Of a stretch of 64,000 nucleotides of DNA, positions 1-10,501 are shown piece after piece. The notes beneath the pieces were generated by a model. It was not told the DNA's origin. It did no database searches and was given only the letters and a program-made list of their open reading frames with translations. The translations under genes and the position numbers were made by a program. The stretch spans positions 2,542,001 to 2,606,000 of the forward strand of contig JAHQRK010000001.1 in the NCBI GenBank assembly GCA_019828595.1. The letters are read 5' to 3'. This DNA comes from Aphanomyces cochlioides (Eukaryota; Oomycota; Saprolegniomycetes; Saprolegniales; Verrucalvaceae). Position 1 is the first letter of the stretch. Each line of letters opens with the position of its first letter.

Positions 1-1284
1 TTTTAGCGGTTTGGCGTGGCGCATCAACTCTATGTCCTCTTGATCGCTTTGTTTTATCAATTGATTTCAATTTCTGCTGAATTGACAGCCATCGGCTCGC
101 TCATGACCCTTTTATCTCCAGAAACAGACAAAGCATGGTCTATCGTGCTCGTTTCTGTCATTACGTGCGCTTATACTCTCTTTGGTAATGCAACTTTTCG
201 CCTTAAAACGTGAACTAATCTCTGCCAGGTGGTATCAAGGCCAGTATCGCTACGGATGCCGTCAAGGGTGCTTTTGTCCTTCTCTTGATCGTGATTATCT
301 GCATTGCTGCCTTTGCCTACACCACATTGCCTCCAAATGCCTTTGCTGACACTAATGTCGCCGCCTTTACTGTCACGGGATTCCAGTCTGTGTTCACATT
401 GACTATCGCCGTCGTCTCGTCGAACCTCTTCCTTACGGGATTCTGGCTCCGAACGTTCTCGGCCAAAAACAACTCGGACTTGCGCAAAGCATGCGGCTAC
501 GCCGCTCTCGCTGCCACTCCATTCATTGTTCTCCTTGCTGTGGTCGGCTACATGGGTTTCCTCACTCACCAAGACGCACCAGTGGCTGACGGTGGCTTTT
601 TCTTCTACATTCTTCTCGACATGCCTCAAGGATGGAGTATTCTCGTGCTGATTGTCGTCGCTGCTCTTGTTTCGTCCACGGCTGACACTATCCAAACGGG
701 CATGTCGGCTGAAATCCTTTCTCACTTCCAACACAAAATCTCGTTGCTCCACGCTCGTATCATCTCTGGTAAACTTCTGCATTTGGTTCCTTCTCACATG
801 TGCATGCTAGTTATCATCAACGTGCCTGCCATCTTGATTGCTCTCACTGGCACGAGCGTCCTCAAGCTCTTCTTGATTGCCGATTTGCTTTGCGCAGCGA
901 CTGTCGGTCCCATCTTTCTCGGCATTTGGGGCCGCACGCACCCATCAGCGTCGCTCGTGGGTTGCTTCAGTGGCCTCTTGACGGTATGTCTTTCTGCTTT
1001 TTCTCTAGTTTGACTGATACCATTAGATCTTTGTCTCTGGCTGGTCTCGTAGTGGCCAATTCGTTGACGGCTTCAACGAGTTTGTCTTAGCTGAAGGTTT
1101 GTTCACGACGCACAGCATGGTGCTTTTTATCCTCACCTTGTTGATCCCAATCATCGTGACGGTGGTGCTCACGTTCGTCTTGCCTCCTCGACCAAAGTCT
1201 GAAACCCAAGATTGCCAGCTCATCACGACGCCAAAGAATGAAGACATCAGCTACCAGGCGACCAAGTCCCCTACGGCTGTCTAA
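1..1284 (+). CDS. Sodium:solute symporter family transporter, 3' part
   Basis: Multi-pass membrane transporter of the sodium:solute symporter (SSS) superfamily; the 5' end lies outside the window. Coding appears to resume after an intron acceptor at about base 6. Three introns restore one frame: 185-228 (44 bp), 769-810 (42 bp) and 984-1026 (43 bp). The protein shows successive hydrophobic helices, a glycine-rich FGGIKAS turn followed by TDAVKG, and an SSTADTIQTGMSAEI stretch typical of the SSS core. The last helix (FILTLLIPIIVTVVLTFVL) is followed by a short polar cytoplasmic tail ending at 1284. The GGIKAS/TD pattern resembles DUR3-type urea symporters, but the substrate cannot be read from this fragment. 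The family assignment is firm; DUR3-like is a guess. Confidence 0.85.
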
Positions 1285-1338
1285 TTCATTTACGAATTCA
1301 GATGTTTGTGTGTTTTTTCATGTATTAAGTAGATAGTC

Positions 1339-2348
1339 TTATACTTGGCCATGAGGACGTGGCCATTGCTCCTTGTTGAACTCCACAAAGGATTCAAATG
1401 TGCGAGGAGCACGCCCCAAGATCTCCTCGACTGTAGACGTGACTTGTGCTTCGCCACCAGCTTCGTAATACTTGGCGTGGTTTATTGTTTCTCGAATGTC
1501 GTCCGCTGATTTACCTGTCAACAAATATTCAATCAAGTCATAAAATCAGTCCACGAACCTCGAATCCACATGGATGGCTGGACGACCCATAATGGAACTT
1601 TCGAAAGCCGCAGTGGTGTATCCAAGTGACGAGAGAACGTCGACGCGACCTCGTCCCATGAAAGGGCTGCTGGTCCTGTTAATGAGAGGATCGACGATGG
1701 ATGTGGCTGGGCGAGTACATGATTCACTACTTCGGCAACGTCAGCTGCATCCACAAATGAAATCCGAGCTCGATCCATCGCCACAGACAGCGTGCGGTTG
1801 CAAATGCTTTCAGCCCAAAGCCCACAGAGCATCGATTGCATGAGTGTCGTGTGGTGGATAATGCTCACAGGTAGTTGAGTGTCCGACGCTTGTTTTTCCA
1901 GCTCTGCCCATGCTTGACCACTGGGGAGAAGAGACGATGGATGCGCTGCACAAGTTGAAACGAGAACTAGATGTTGAAGATTTGCGGCTTTCGCGGCAGC
2001 CAATAGCGTCTGGGACTCAGTCCATTGAGACACATCAATGGCATCTGGAAGCAACACAAGGCCTGTCGCTTTCGCTTTCACCATTTCGTTTGCAATATCA
2101 TCGACGTGCTTGGGGGTAATTGATCCGCGAACAATCGAGTCAAACGTCGACTGGGTGCCAGGTTGGAGCACTTTTGTCAATTCATTCTGCAAAGTTTCAG
2201 CTTCGTCAGCTCGGCGAGACACCAGTTGCCACTCATATGGATGCGCTGATACGCTCTTGAGGCCAAGTAGAGTGCGACCAAGAGAGCCTGCAAGCGATTT
2301 CTTGTTGAGAAGCGACGCTGCGCTTATGAGATAGCGCATGCCGCTCAT
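1339..2348 (-). CDS. NmrA-like NAD(P)-binding Rossmann protein
   Basis: Atypical short-chain dehydrogenase of the NmrA/NAD(P)-binding type. Two exons (2348-1559 and 1514-1339) are joined across a 44-bp GT-AG intron, giving about 321 residues. Residues 1-30 hold a basic, hydrophobic stretch where the first beta strand would lie, without a clean GxxGxxG. The middle carries LVLLPDAIDVSQWTESQTLL and HLVLVSTCAAH, strand-helix units of the fold, and a late ISFVDAADVAEVVNHVLAQ segment typical of NmrA-like proteins. The C-terminal exon resembles the family helix that follows the substrate pocket. It diverges from the kinase-Tubby gene across a 174-bp shared upstream region. Substrate and direction of reaction are unknown; some relatives are redox sensors rather than enzymes. 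Confidence 0.7.
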
Positions 2349-2522
2349 TGTCAGTTGCCTTCGGAATTCTTTTTGTCAATTGCATAAACACACATCTTTA
2401 TCCGGAATCCTTGTGTCCGGATGATCCAAAATTATCCGGAAGATGTATTCCGGATACAGTTTGACCCAACGAGAAAACATCGCGGGAAGAGACTTGTCTG
2501 ACAAGGAATCAATAGGACTTGC
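2349..2522. promoter_or_regulatory. Divergent promoter region with four TCCGGA palindromes
   Basis: This 174-bp gap separates two divergent start codons. It contains four copies of the palindrome TCCGGA at 2401, 2416, 2435 and 2449, three of them in an ATCCGGA or TCCGGAT context. The clustering is visible directly; a role as a factor-binding site is inference. The same core recurs elsewhere, including near 16479, 22651, 22671 (partial), 33697 and at the edge of the tandem array unit. Confidence 0.4.
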
Positions 2523-5500
2523 ATGCCCAAGGAGACGACTACGCAGTCGGCAATTAAATCCATTCAAGATGAATTACAGTACTGCCTGAATAATATTTCT
2601 CATGCGACGCCAGCTTGTCAAACGACGCTCCGAGTGGCATGTCAAATGATGAACCTTAGCCTGAAATTTCGTGTCAACAAAGAAGATATTTTAACAATTG
2701 GCGAAATGGTGGCTCGAATTACGAGGTTTATTGCTCTAAAAAGCATACCAGACGATCAAGTTGTTTATTTAGACGGCCTTGCAGCTTCGCTCGAGAAAGT
2801 GCACACGTATCTTGAAGAAATGGTGGAGAAAACGCAAGGATGGAATGTTATCATGAACGAGACACAACGAGTGACTATTGCAGCTGAAATTGCGACCAAG
2901 ATGGCCCACTTTCAACGTGATATTAAACGTCTCGCTGCATTCATGTGGATTGACTTGGACCTCCAAATCGTCGGTGGTGTCGATGATTTGATGCAAGATA
3001 TGCATGCGATGATGGACAAATTACGCCGCGTGGAGTTTTATATTGGTGCAGCTCGTGAAGGTGGTGGTACTTTGATCAGGCAAGTCGATTATCTCGTCGA
3101 GATGGCCATCCAACTACAGCGCGGTTTGGATTTTTATCATCAAAATGTTAGTCTTCGCAATGTTCACGTAAACGCGACTTTTGAAGACTCCATTCGGACA
3201 TCTATTAGTAGAGTTGTCGACGCAGCGAAGGAATCGTGGCGTGCTCAAAAGAGTCTACGTGAAATGCCCTTGGAGGATATGATAGAAGATTGGATGTTGG
3301 CATCAGAAGACATTGAATACGATCCAACCAAACAGTCAACATTTCTTGGACGTGGTGCATCCGCCACGGTATACCTTGGAAAATACAAAGACCGCCAGGT
3401 TGCCGTGAAACATTTCCATTCTGTGCAAATCGCCAATTCTATTGAATTGGAACGTATGATTCGGAAAGAAATTAAAGCATGGCGTGATGTGGCAAATGAG
3501 CGATATATCTTGACATTGATCGGGGTTTGCACCAAGATTGCCACACCCATTTTGGTTTGTGAATATTGCCCGTACACAATCACTCGATACATATATATGC
3601 ACCCTGACAAGTTGATCGAAATGGTATATCAATTTGCACGTGGTGTAAAATCAATGCATGATCTTGGAATAATTCATCGGGATCTAAAAGGTGCTAATGT
3701 GATGGTGACTGACCAAGGGACAGTAGCAATTGCTGATTTCGGACTAAGTCGATCCACTGCTTCCGTTTTGACGCAATACTCAGCAGCAAGTAAATTTGTT
3801 GGTACATTGAATTGGATGAGCCCTGAGCAACGCTTTTCTCCTCGAAAAATGACAGTGCAATCGGATGTTTGGTCGTTTGGAATGACGGTATGGGAATTAC
3901 TCTGTGATGAAGTTCCGTTTCGTCAGTGGAGTCAGGAAGAAATTGAATGTGCCATACGCAGTGACGACGAGCGCCCCGATAGACCAGAAGATTTACCACG
4001 CGAACTCGAGCGCTTGTGGGAGTTAATTACCTGGTGCTGGAAGGTCGACCCATTGGCACGACCTAAAGCCCACGAAATTGTTAGCTTTTTGGAAATGCAT
4101 TACCATAATGAAGTAAAAGCACATGCGCAAGACAGTCTTGCAATGGAGACGAAAACTGATAATGTTTTGACAGCTCAAGGTGAAATTACGACAAGTCCAA
4201 TGACGGAAGCAATTATAACCCCAGGCCAACCACCGATGATGCAAAGTCCCGACAAGTTTCAAGGAATGACCTTTGCAAGAGAAAGATCTAATATTTATCC
4301 TCTGTCAAATCATATCCCAATACATCTTGTTGGCAAATCGGACCCCGAAAACAATAACAGACGTCCAGAGAGAATTCTGAACGACCCAGACCTCCTTGCT
4401 TTACGAATCAAAGACGCTGATGTTCAATGTATTCGACAGATTTCCCAGTCAGCCAATGAAGAAATGTGGATTGGTCATCACCATGGCAGCTCCGTCATAA
4501 TCAAAAGACTGCTACCTCACAAGAGTACCCTCAGTAACGCGATATCATTTGCTCGTGAAATCAAAGTCTCGTCAAAGCTGCATCATCCTAAGATCGTCAA
4601 ACTTATTGGTATATCGTTTACAACTTTGACGAACATCCAAGCCATTTTTGAGCCCATGAATCGTGGTGACTTGAAAACTCTGCTTGAACTCAAAATGAAA
4701 AGCGGTGGAAGCAACCCGTGGCGAGATATCAAAATCCAATGGGCCATAGATATTGCTGAAGCCCTTGACTACCTTCACGGGATCACCCCCAAACACATTC
4801 ATGGCGGTGTCAATGTACCTATCTTTTTATTTTTTCGTCGTGCTTTACACGTTGTAGACGCGAAACATCCTCATAGACGACTCAGGAAAAGTTTCAAGTC
4901 TTCAAGGGCTCACCAACGGCGCAAAATTGTTTTGTCTATGTATGCCTCGCAACTATCAACAGGATGAAGCCGAGAGCGAATGCCGATGGCTAGCTCCCGA
5001 AGTACTCCGAGGCGAAATATACGACGAGGCCAGCGATGTGTGGTCGTTTGGTTGCTTTCTAGCTGAACTTGACACTGGTGCGTGGTTCATGTATGGTTTT
5101 TGTATACGAGTGTTGCAGGATTCGAACCGTACAATGATGTCAAAGACGAGGGTGATATTCCACTACCCGATTTTGCCATCGCGTTACGAGTATCACAAGG
5201 TTTACTCAAACCAAAATTCTCAAAAAATATCCCCAGAGGTATTTTGGACTTGGCCATTGGATGTTTGGAGTTTCATCCATCTCGTCGATGGAGAATGCAT
5301 CAAGTCCTACACGCCTTGCAAGAACTATGTTGGAAGCCCGAGAGAAATATGTCGCATCGGAAGACCATGAAGGATAGCTCAAGTGCACAACAAGAAGTTA
5401 TTTGCATGTACTGTTCAGAATCAGTGGAAGATGGGAATTTTTTGGAAGCTCATGTTGAAGATTGCCTTTTTGGTCCATCAGAAGCCCCAGCCGATGTGGT

Positions 5501-6260
5501 GCAACGACTACTTAAAGCTGCATCCACCAGCGTTCCTTGGAGAGCGCGATTCCTCCGCACCCCATTGCGACCTCAAGCACACACAATTCAATGTCACATC
5601 CGAGGTCACGAAAACAATCTTTACGAACTTTTTACGCAAAATGCAGAAACCCCCCTCTGCTCAGCTGTACGACGAAGTCGGCTCGGCTTGAATGCCATCT
5701 TTTCCATCTTTCCAGCAAACTTGAACGACCAAGTGATCGCTCGCCTTGAGCGAAATTTTGTCGGATCCAAGTACACAGTCATCGATACCAAAAATGAACC
5801 ATCAGAAATCGGTGCGATTCAGTATGCTGCTACGTTTGGAAAAACCCCGCGTCAGATGAAAGTTGTGATTCCCACGGTGTCTCGGACGTCTGACGATTCC
5901 AACAACATGTTTGGTACGTGGCGCACGGACTGCTACGTCTCGTCAAGCCAAAATGGCTCGATTCTCTCGCAGATAGATATACCTGACGCATTTCGAGTTA
6001 TCGGTCTTGTCAATAAACCTCCCGTTTGGGTTGATTCCATGCAAGCCTACTGCCTTGACTTTGGTGGGCGCATTGATGTCGCATCAGTGAAAAACTTTGT
6101 ACTTTGTCCTTCTGGTGATTTGGAGAAGAGCCTCATGGTTTTTGGACGGACTTCAGACCGACAAGTATTTGTCATGGACTTCCAGCATCCACTCTCACCC
6201 GTCCAAGCGTTTGCGATTGCGCTAAGTAGTCTAGACAGACACCTTGTGACGTTTGATTAA
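2523..6260 (+). CDS. TKL kinase-pseudokinase-zinc finger-Tubby fusion protein
   Basis: Three exons (2523-4814, 4858-5077, 5119-6260; introns 43 and 41 bp) encode about 1217 residues. Residues 1-250 are helical. Kinase 1 (about 273-535) is complete: GRGASATVYLG loop, VAVKHF lysine, HRDLKGAN catalytic loop, ADFGLS and a GTLNWMSPEQ activation end, a TKL-like set. Kinase 2 (about 625-900) keeps the IIKRL lysine and LAPEVL, but its catalytic loop reads HGGVNTRN and the DFG position reads LTN, so it is predicted inactive. A Cys2-His-Cys finger (CMYC...HVEDC, about 930-955) precedes a Tubby domain (about 985-1217) with KPPVWVDSMQAYCLDFGGR, ASVKNF and the family ending QAFAIALSSLD. Tubby domains bind phosphoinositides at membranes. 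The finger and Tubby part match the neighbouring RING-Tubby proteins, so this gene probably arose by fusing a kinase module onto that scaffold. The start is the first ATG of the long frame. Confidence 0.9.
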
Positions 6261-6299
6261 GTGCTTCTAGTTACGAGGTACACCATCCCAATGCACTTA

Positions 6300-6653
6300 T
6301 TATATGTCGTCAACGTCTCCATAATCGTCGTCGAACTCGTCCATAATGAATCCCCTTGGAATCCTTCGGCCGACATCTGGATCCGACTTCTCCATAATAA
6401 CGCCACGAGCTGCTCGTTGTGCTGGTGACTCTCCATAACGCTCGAGACGATCGCCTTGTGCTTCCAATCCCCTTCGTAAGTCCCGTTGCCCTGCTTTTGA
6501 GTCTGGCATTTCGGCACGTCTTTGAAACTGCCGCAGTGCTTCTTCAGCTCGCTGAGCTTTCATCTCTTCCCGACGCCTTGCATTTGCTTCCCGCTGTCTC
6601 TCTTTATCCCGTTCTTCTCGTCTTGTTGACTTTGGTGGACCTTTGCGCGGCAT
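6300..6653 (-). CDS. Small highly charged helical protein
   Basis: Single-exon frame of 117 residues, not recognised. The N-terminal two thirds is very rich in Arg, Glu, Lys and Ala and should form a long single helix or coiled coil. The C-terminus turns acidic and ends in DEFDDDYGDVDDI. It has no hydrophobic segment and no cysteines. Its 3' end lies 40 bp from the 3' end of the kinase-Tubby gene, so the two genes converge. The strong charge pattern and clean ATG start argue for a real gene, but no function can be given. Confidence 0.55.
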   Translation of the reverse strand: MPRKGPPKSTRREERDKERQREANARRREEMKAQRAEEALRQFQRRAEMPDSKAGQRDLRRGLEAQGDRLERYGESPAQRAARGVIMEKSDPDVGRRIPRGFIMDEFDDDYGDVDDI

Positions 6654-6930
6654 GTTTCGGGTGTCTGCTCGTTTGACAATATTTTTTCAATGAATTTATT
6701 GGTGGATTCAGGTATGAATCCCATCACTCATCAAGAAGTTCAGGCGTCGCTATCTCAAGAAAGAAGGTCCCAAGTGATGCTCCTGCTTTACTGCTGCTGC
6801 TCGGATATCTCTGCATAGGCCCCAAGCTATGGTCCTGTTTAAAAGACATGAGATCGTCCGAGCATAACCTCAAAGCTGACGATCACTCCTTAATCATGCA
6901 GCAGTTCACTATGAACATTCCTTCCAGTGA

Positions 6931-7006
6931 AAAGTGCAGCAAAGGGCAAAGTGCAGTCAAAGGCAAAGTGCAGTCAAAGGCAAAGTGCAGCAAAGGGCAA
7001 AGTGCA
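6931..7006. repeat. 17-bp minisatellite, about 4.4 units
   Basis: Tandem 17-bp units begin at 6931, 6948, 6965, 6982 and 6999 (partial). Two variants occur, AAAGTGCAGCAAAGGGC (A) and AAAGTGCAGTCAAAGGC (B), in the order A-B-B-A. The block lies about 95 bp upstream of the oxidoreductase start codon and does not appear to be coding. Confidence 0.85.
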
Positions 7007-7099
7007 TTCTGTTGCGATGGATTATGTCGGTAGAAAGACGTACGATGACAGTTTCATCTCGGAAGGAATTATTCCCGACGAAGGCATTCGGACGTCGCT

Positions 7100-8089
7100 A
7101 TGGCGTTGAACAATGCAAGCATTGACTATGACAATGAGATCAACAAGCTCGACCCCAATTTGTTTGGCCCTGAGCGTCTTTCGAATCGGATGCGCCCGTT
7201 GTACCATGAACGGGCGATTGTGCTCCGAGTGATTGCCGACCAGTGCTTGTATTTCGCTCTCTTGGTCCACAAACTTCGCCAGGCTGCTGGCCACAGTACA
7301 ACCAAGATCGGCATTCTCGGAGGAGGCAGTGTCGGTGTCGAGATCGCTCAGACATTCTTGAGAGCGTGCTGGCCACCAAATGGCATAGTGATTTCCACAC
7401 GCCAACCCAACGACACGCGATGGATGTCCCGCGTTGATAGCGCAGTTCCCAGGTGAGTAGTGCAGCTTTCGTGCTTGCTAACTTGCATAGGTACTACGAC
7501 AACGTGAAGCTCGCAGACGAGAGCGACGTCGTGATCCTCGCCATGCCACCTGCTCAACTTACAAGCGTTGGGATTCAAGTCAAACCAGCTCTGATCTCCA
7601 AGAGTACTGTAGTTGTCAGCGTACTCGCAGGCGTCGGTTGCGATCGGGTAAGCCATGTCAATGCCAAAGCGTCTAATAAACTGCAATTCCAGGTGCGCAA
7701 AGTTTGTGGATCTTCGTACACACTACAGACACGCATGGCAAACCAAGTCGATGATTGTGCGTTGGAGCAGTTTGCACGTATGTGATGGATAGCACCTCGT
7801 TTGGATGCAAATATTTCATGACTTAGAGGACAACTCGAGCGGGCTGCACTCGCTTTGCCTCGTGTTTGAAGCGTATGCGTCTGCTCTAGGGCTCTCTCCA
7901 GCACGTCAAGTCGCCGTCGATCTCGTGTTGGGCACTCACGAGAATCAACAACCATTGGATGCGCCTGGTGAAAAAGTCACTGCCATTGCTGGAGCTTCCG
8001 CAGCCGCGCCATCAGTGTGGCAAGATGTATTGGTCCAGGCGCAGCGAACATTTAGCCGCGCGATCAACCAACTCGACGTCCCAACTTAG
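7100..8089 (+). CDS. NOXRED1-like NADP-dependent oxidoreductase
   Basis: Four exons (7100-7452, 7491-7647, 7693-7777, 7827-8089; introns 38, 45 and 49 bp) give about 285 residues. A Rossmann dinucleotide-binding motif, KIGILGGGSVGVEIAQ, lies near residue 70, and the second-half signature ESDVVILAMPPAQL near 130. This pattern belongs to the pyrroline-5-carboxylate reductase/F420-dependent NADP reductase superfamily. The N-terminal helical extension before the Rossmann motif and the overall length resemble NOXRED1-type proteins more than true P5C reductases. The C-terminal exon is helical (LHSLCLVFEAYASALGLS), as in the dimerisation domain of the superfamily. The ATG at 7100 is chosen because the upstream frame is closed; a short 5' exon cannot be excluded. 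The substrate is unknown. Confidence 0.7.
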
Positions 8090-8755
8090 CCGGCGACACG
8101 CAACAGATTTCATTGAACCCATTTGCCCCTTTCTTTTGCCCATCGTCGTGATGTAATGGTTGAAGCATACAATGCACTCTCTCTCATTCCTCGAGTCGCG
8201 CAGTCAATTGAGACACTCGCGTGGTGTTGTTGGCTTGTTGCGTAGAAACAGAGTCGGGGCGCTCAAACACATGGACGAGGCAGGATTACAGCCCTGGCAG
8301 AGAGAGAGAGACCAGAGCGCATCAAGACCACAGGTCGAGCTGCTATGCCATGCCGTCGATATCACAGATCGAGGACGCAACCTGTTGAAACTCAATATTC
8401 TGCTGAAAAAAACTTTTTTCAGTCGAATTTGTACGACAGGATGAGAAAAAAAGAATTTTTTCATTGGACGGGCTTGTCTCGAATTCCCTTGTTCAAGTTG
8501 TCTATGACGAAAACATAAAGGAAAGACTGCAACGAATGACACTTTGTAAGGGAATTTCCGCTTCCCATCGAACAAAGAGAGATCCGAACATGTGGGATTT
8601 AGTATGTAATGGTTCTTGCTCTCATTCTGCATTTGGAGGGTCAAAGCAAACGTTCCACGGCTCTCTTCTTCTGTCCTTCCTCGCGACGCCCAGAGATCTT
8701 CCATTTTCGCTCTCGCATTTGAATCAAGTCGTCGATCCATTTCCAGTGAACGAAG
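8090..8755. other. Intergenic spacer with two A/T-tract hairpins
   Basis: No convincing gene is seen. Two short inverted A/T tracts lie close together: an imperfect hairpin at 8403-8422 (CTGAAAAAAA-C-TTTTTTCAG) and a looser one at about 8438-8464 (ATGAGAAAAAAA..TTTTTTCAT). The second half is the probable promoter and 5' UTR of the following RING-Tubby gene. Confidence 0.5.
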
Positions 8756-10501
8756 ATGCAGAACGCCCATGCCCCTGCTCGATTTGCCCGACGATTGCGC
8801 GTTGTGACAGAGCCACGCCGTAGCAACAGCAACAAGATGCTCCGCACCCGCACTTTGAGCGAGTTGGTCTTCATGTCGCCTCGAAACAGTCCTCGCGTCA
8901 CACCGCGCAATGCCCGATTTGACATGGATATCGAAGTCAGCTCGTCGTTTGCCGAAGGCGATGGCACAGTCGACTTGCTGTCGTCAACCATGTTTTCTGC
9001 TCCCCGACAAGACAACCAGGAGTCGCTCATCATGGTCGAAGACAGTGAATCCCCTGACGAGCTCTTTGAGAACAACAACAACTCGTCTCTTCTAGAAGAC
9101 ATGGAAGAACACATCTTCAGTGATCGCATGTCGGTCGACAATGACGACGAAGAAGACGCCAACCCTATCCCGGAAGACAATACAACAGCCAGCACTACTT
9201 CAGACGACAATCAGATGGAAGAAATCCGAGAAGGACGGCCGACTGGAGTCTCTGAAGTGGTCGATATGCTTTTCGAAATTCATACTGCTCTCAAATCGCG
9301 CCACATGGGTCAACGCACTGCCGCCTCTGCCTTGGCAGCTTCGAACCTTGTCTCGAGTGTCGCCTACCCAGCCGATCCTCAAATGCCTCGCGATGAGCAA
9401 TTGGAAATACTCGAAAACACTCGCAAGATGCTCGAGTGTGCAATCTGCCAAGAAATCTTCACCTCTGCGACAGAAGCCACTTGCTGTGGCCAAGTATTTT
9501 GCAAAGTTTGCATCGAAAGATGGGTCAGCGAGCGTGGGTCATGCCCTATGTGCCGCGATGAGCTTACGTTTGCGCAACTCACGGCATCTCGACATGCCCA
9601 GCGTATGGCCAACGAAATGGTTGTGAACTGCCCTTACTGCTCTTCATCCATGAAGAAGGCTGTCTTGGAAGACCACGTGGACTGCTGCGCAGAAGCTCCT
9701 TTGGAACCACCTCCGCCAGCCGACGTGGCTCTTCGCCACCAGCTCATCTCAGCGGCTCGACTCAACGCCCAAATGATGACACGATTCCTCCTCGCCCCCT
9801 CGCCACCTGAAGCATTGGTCATGCAGTGCTACATCCGAACCCGAGGAAGTGGCAACTATGAATTGTACACTCAAGACACAGACGTTCTCCTCTGCACAGC
9901 CGTGCGACGGCGCCAACTTGACATGAGCGTCACGTTTTCCATTTTTGCGACCAGCTCCGCCGAATCCTCTGTCGCTCGCCTTGAGCGCAACTTTGTCGGA
10001 TCGCAGTACACGGTCTTTAACACTACTGAAGAAATCCCAACGGAGCTTGGTGCTGTGCAATACGCCGCCACCTTTGGCAAGACCCCTCGTCAAATGCGCG
10101 TTGCTTTGCCAACTGTATCCCGACGAAGCAGTGACAACAACGATGACATCTTGGGCGAATGGGGTGTCGATCGCTACAACCCCACGGGCCGTGACGACTC
10201 AATGCTTGCTCAAATTGAGCGACCTGATGCCTCGCGTGCGATCAACTTGATCAACAAGCCTCCTGTTTGGATTGAATCTCTTGAAGCGTACTGCCTCGAC
10301 TTCGGTGGCCGTGTCGCTGCAGCGTCGGTGAAGAACTTTTTGTTGTCGCACCCAGATGACATGGACAAGACAATGATGCTTTTTGGCCGAACCTCAGACC
10401 GCCAAGTCTACTCGATGGACTACCGGCATCCATTCTCTCCAGTCCAAGCCTTTGCTATTGCCCTGAGCAGCATGGACTCGCATCTTGTGACCTTCGATTA
10501 A
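8756..10501 (+). CDS. RING finger-zinc finger-Tubby protein 1
   Basis: Intronless frame of 581 residues. Residues 1-200 are low-complexity, acidic and Ser-rich. A C3HC4-type RING (about 227-266) opens with CAICQEIF, continues CCGQVFCKVCIERW and closes CPMC, as in ubiquitin E3 ligases. A second Cys2-His-Cys finger (CPYC...HVDCC, about 293-315) resembles a TRAF-type finger. A full Tubby domain (about 345-581) contains ARLERNFVGSQYTVF, KTPRQMRVALP, KPPVWIESLEAYCLDFGGR, ASVKNF, LFGRTSDRQVYSMDY and QAFAIALSSMDSHL. These match the conserved blocks of animal tubby and plant Tubby-like proteins. Predicted role: a ubiquitin ligase held at phosphoinositide membranes. It is the best preserved of the three RING-Tubby paralogues and closest in its Tubby part to the kinase fusion upstream. 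Confidence 0.92.
   Translation: MQNAHAPARFARRLRVVTEPRRSNSNKMLRTRTLSELVFMSPRNSPRVTPRNARFDMDIEVSSSFAEGDGTVDLLSSTMFSAPRQDNQESLIMVEDSESPDELFENNNNSSLLEDMEEHIFSDRMSVDNDDEEDANPIPEDNTTASTTSDDNQMEEIREGRPTGVSEVVDMLFEIHTALKSRHMGQRTAASALAASNLVSSVAYPADPQMPRDEQLEILENTRKMLECAICQEIFTSATEATCCGQVFCKVCIERWVSERGSCPMCRDELTFAQLTASRHAQRMANEMVVNCPYCSSSMKKAVLEDHVDCCAEAPLEPPPPADVALRHQLISAARLNAQMMTRFLLAPSPPEALVMQCYIRTRGSGNYELYTQDTDVLLCTAVRRRQLDMSVTFSIFATSSAESSVARLERNFVGSQYTVFNTTEEIPTELGAVQYAATFGKTPRQMRVALPTVSRRSSDNNDDILGEWGVDRYNPTGRDDSMLAQIERPDASRAINLINKPPVWIESLEAYCLDFGGRVAAASVKNFLLSHPDDMDKTMMLFGRTSDRQVYSMDYRHPFSPVQAFAIALSSMDSHLVTFD

Noticed and set aside
171..797. Long open frame on the minus strand opposite the transporter
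   Set aside because: It is a mirror of the symporter coding frame, highly charged and without domain features.
6848..7125. Short plus-strand frames across the minisatellite
   Set aside because: They are Lys/Gln/Ser repeats created by the 17-bp units and do not join the oxidoreductase frame.
8204..8770. 188-residue minus-strand frame upstream of RING-Tubby 1
   Set aside because: No domain or compositional sign of coding; it covers A/T-tract hairpins and the promoter.
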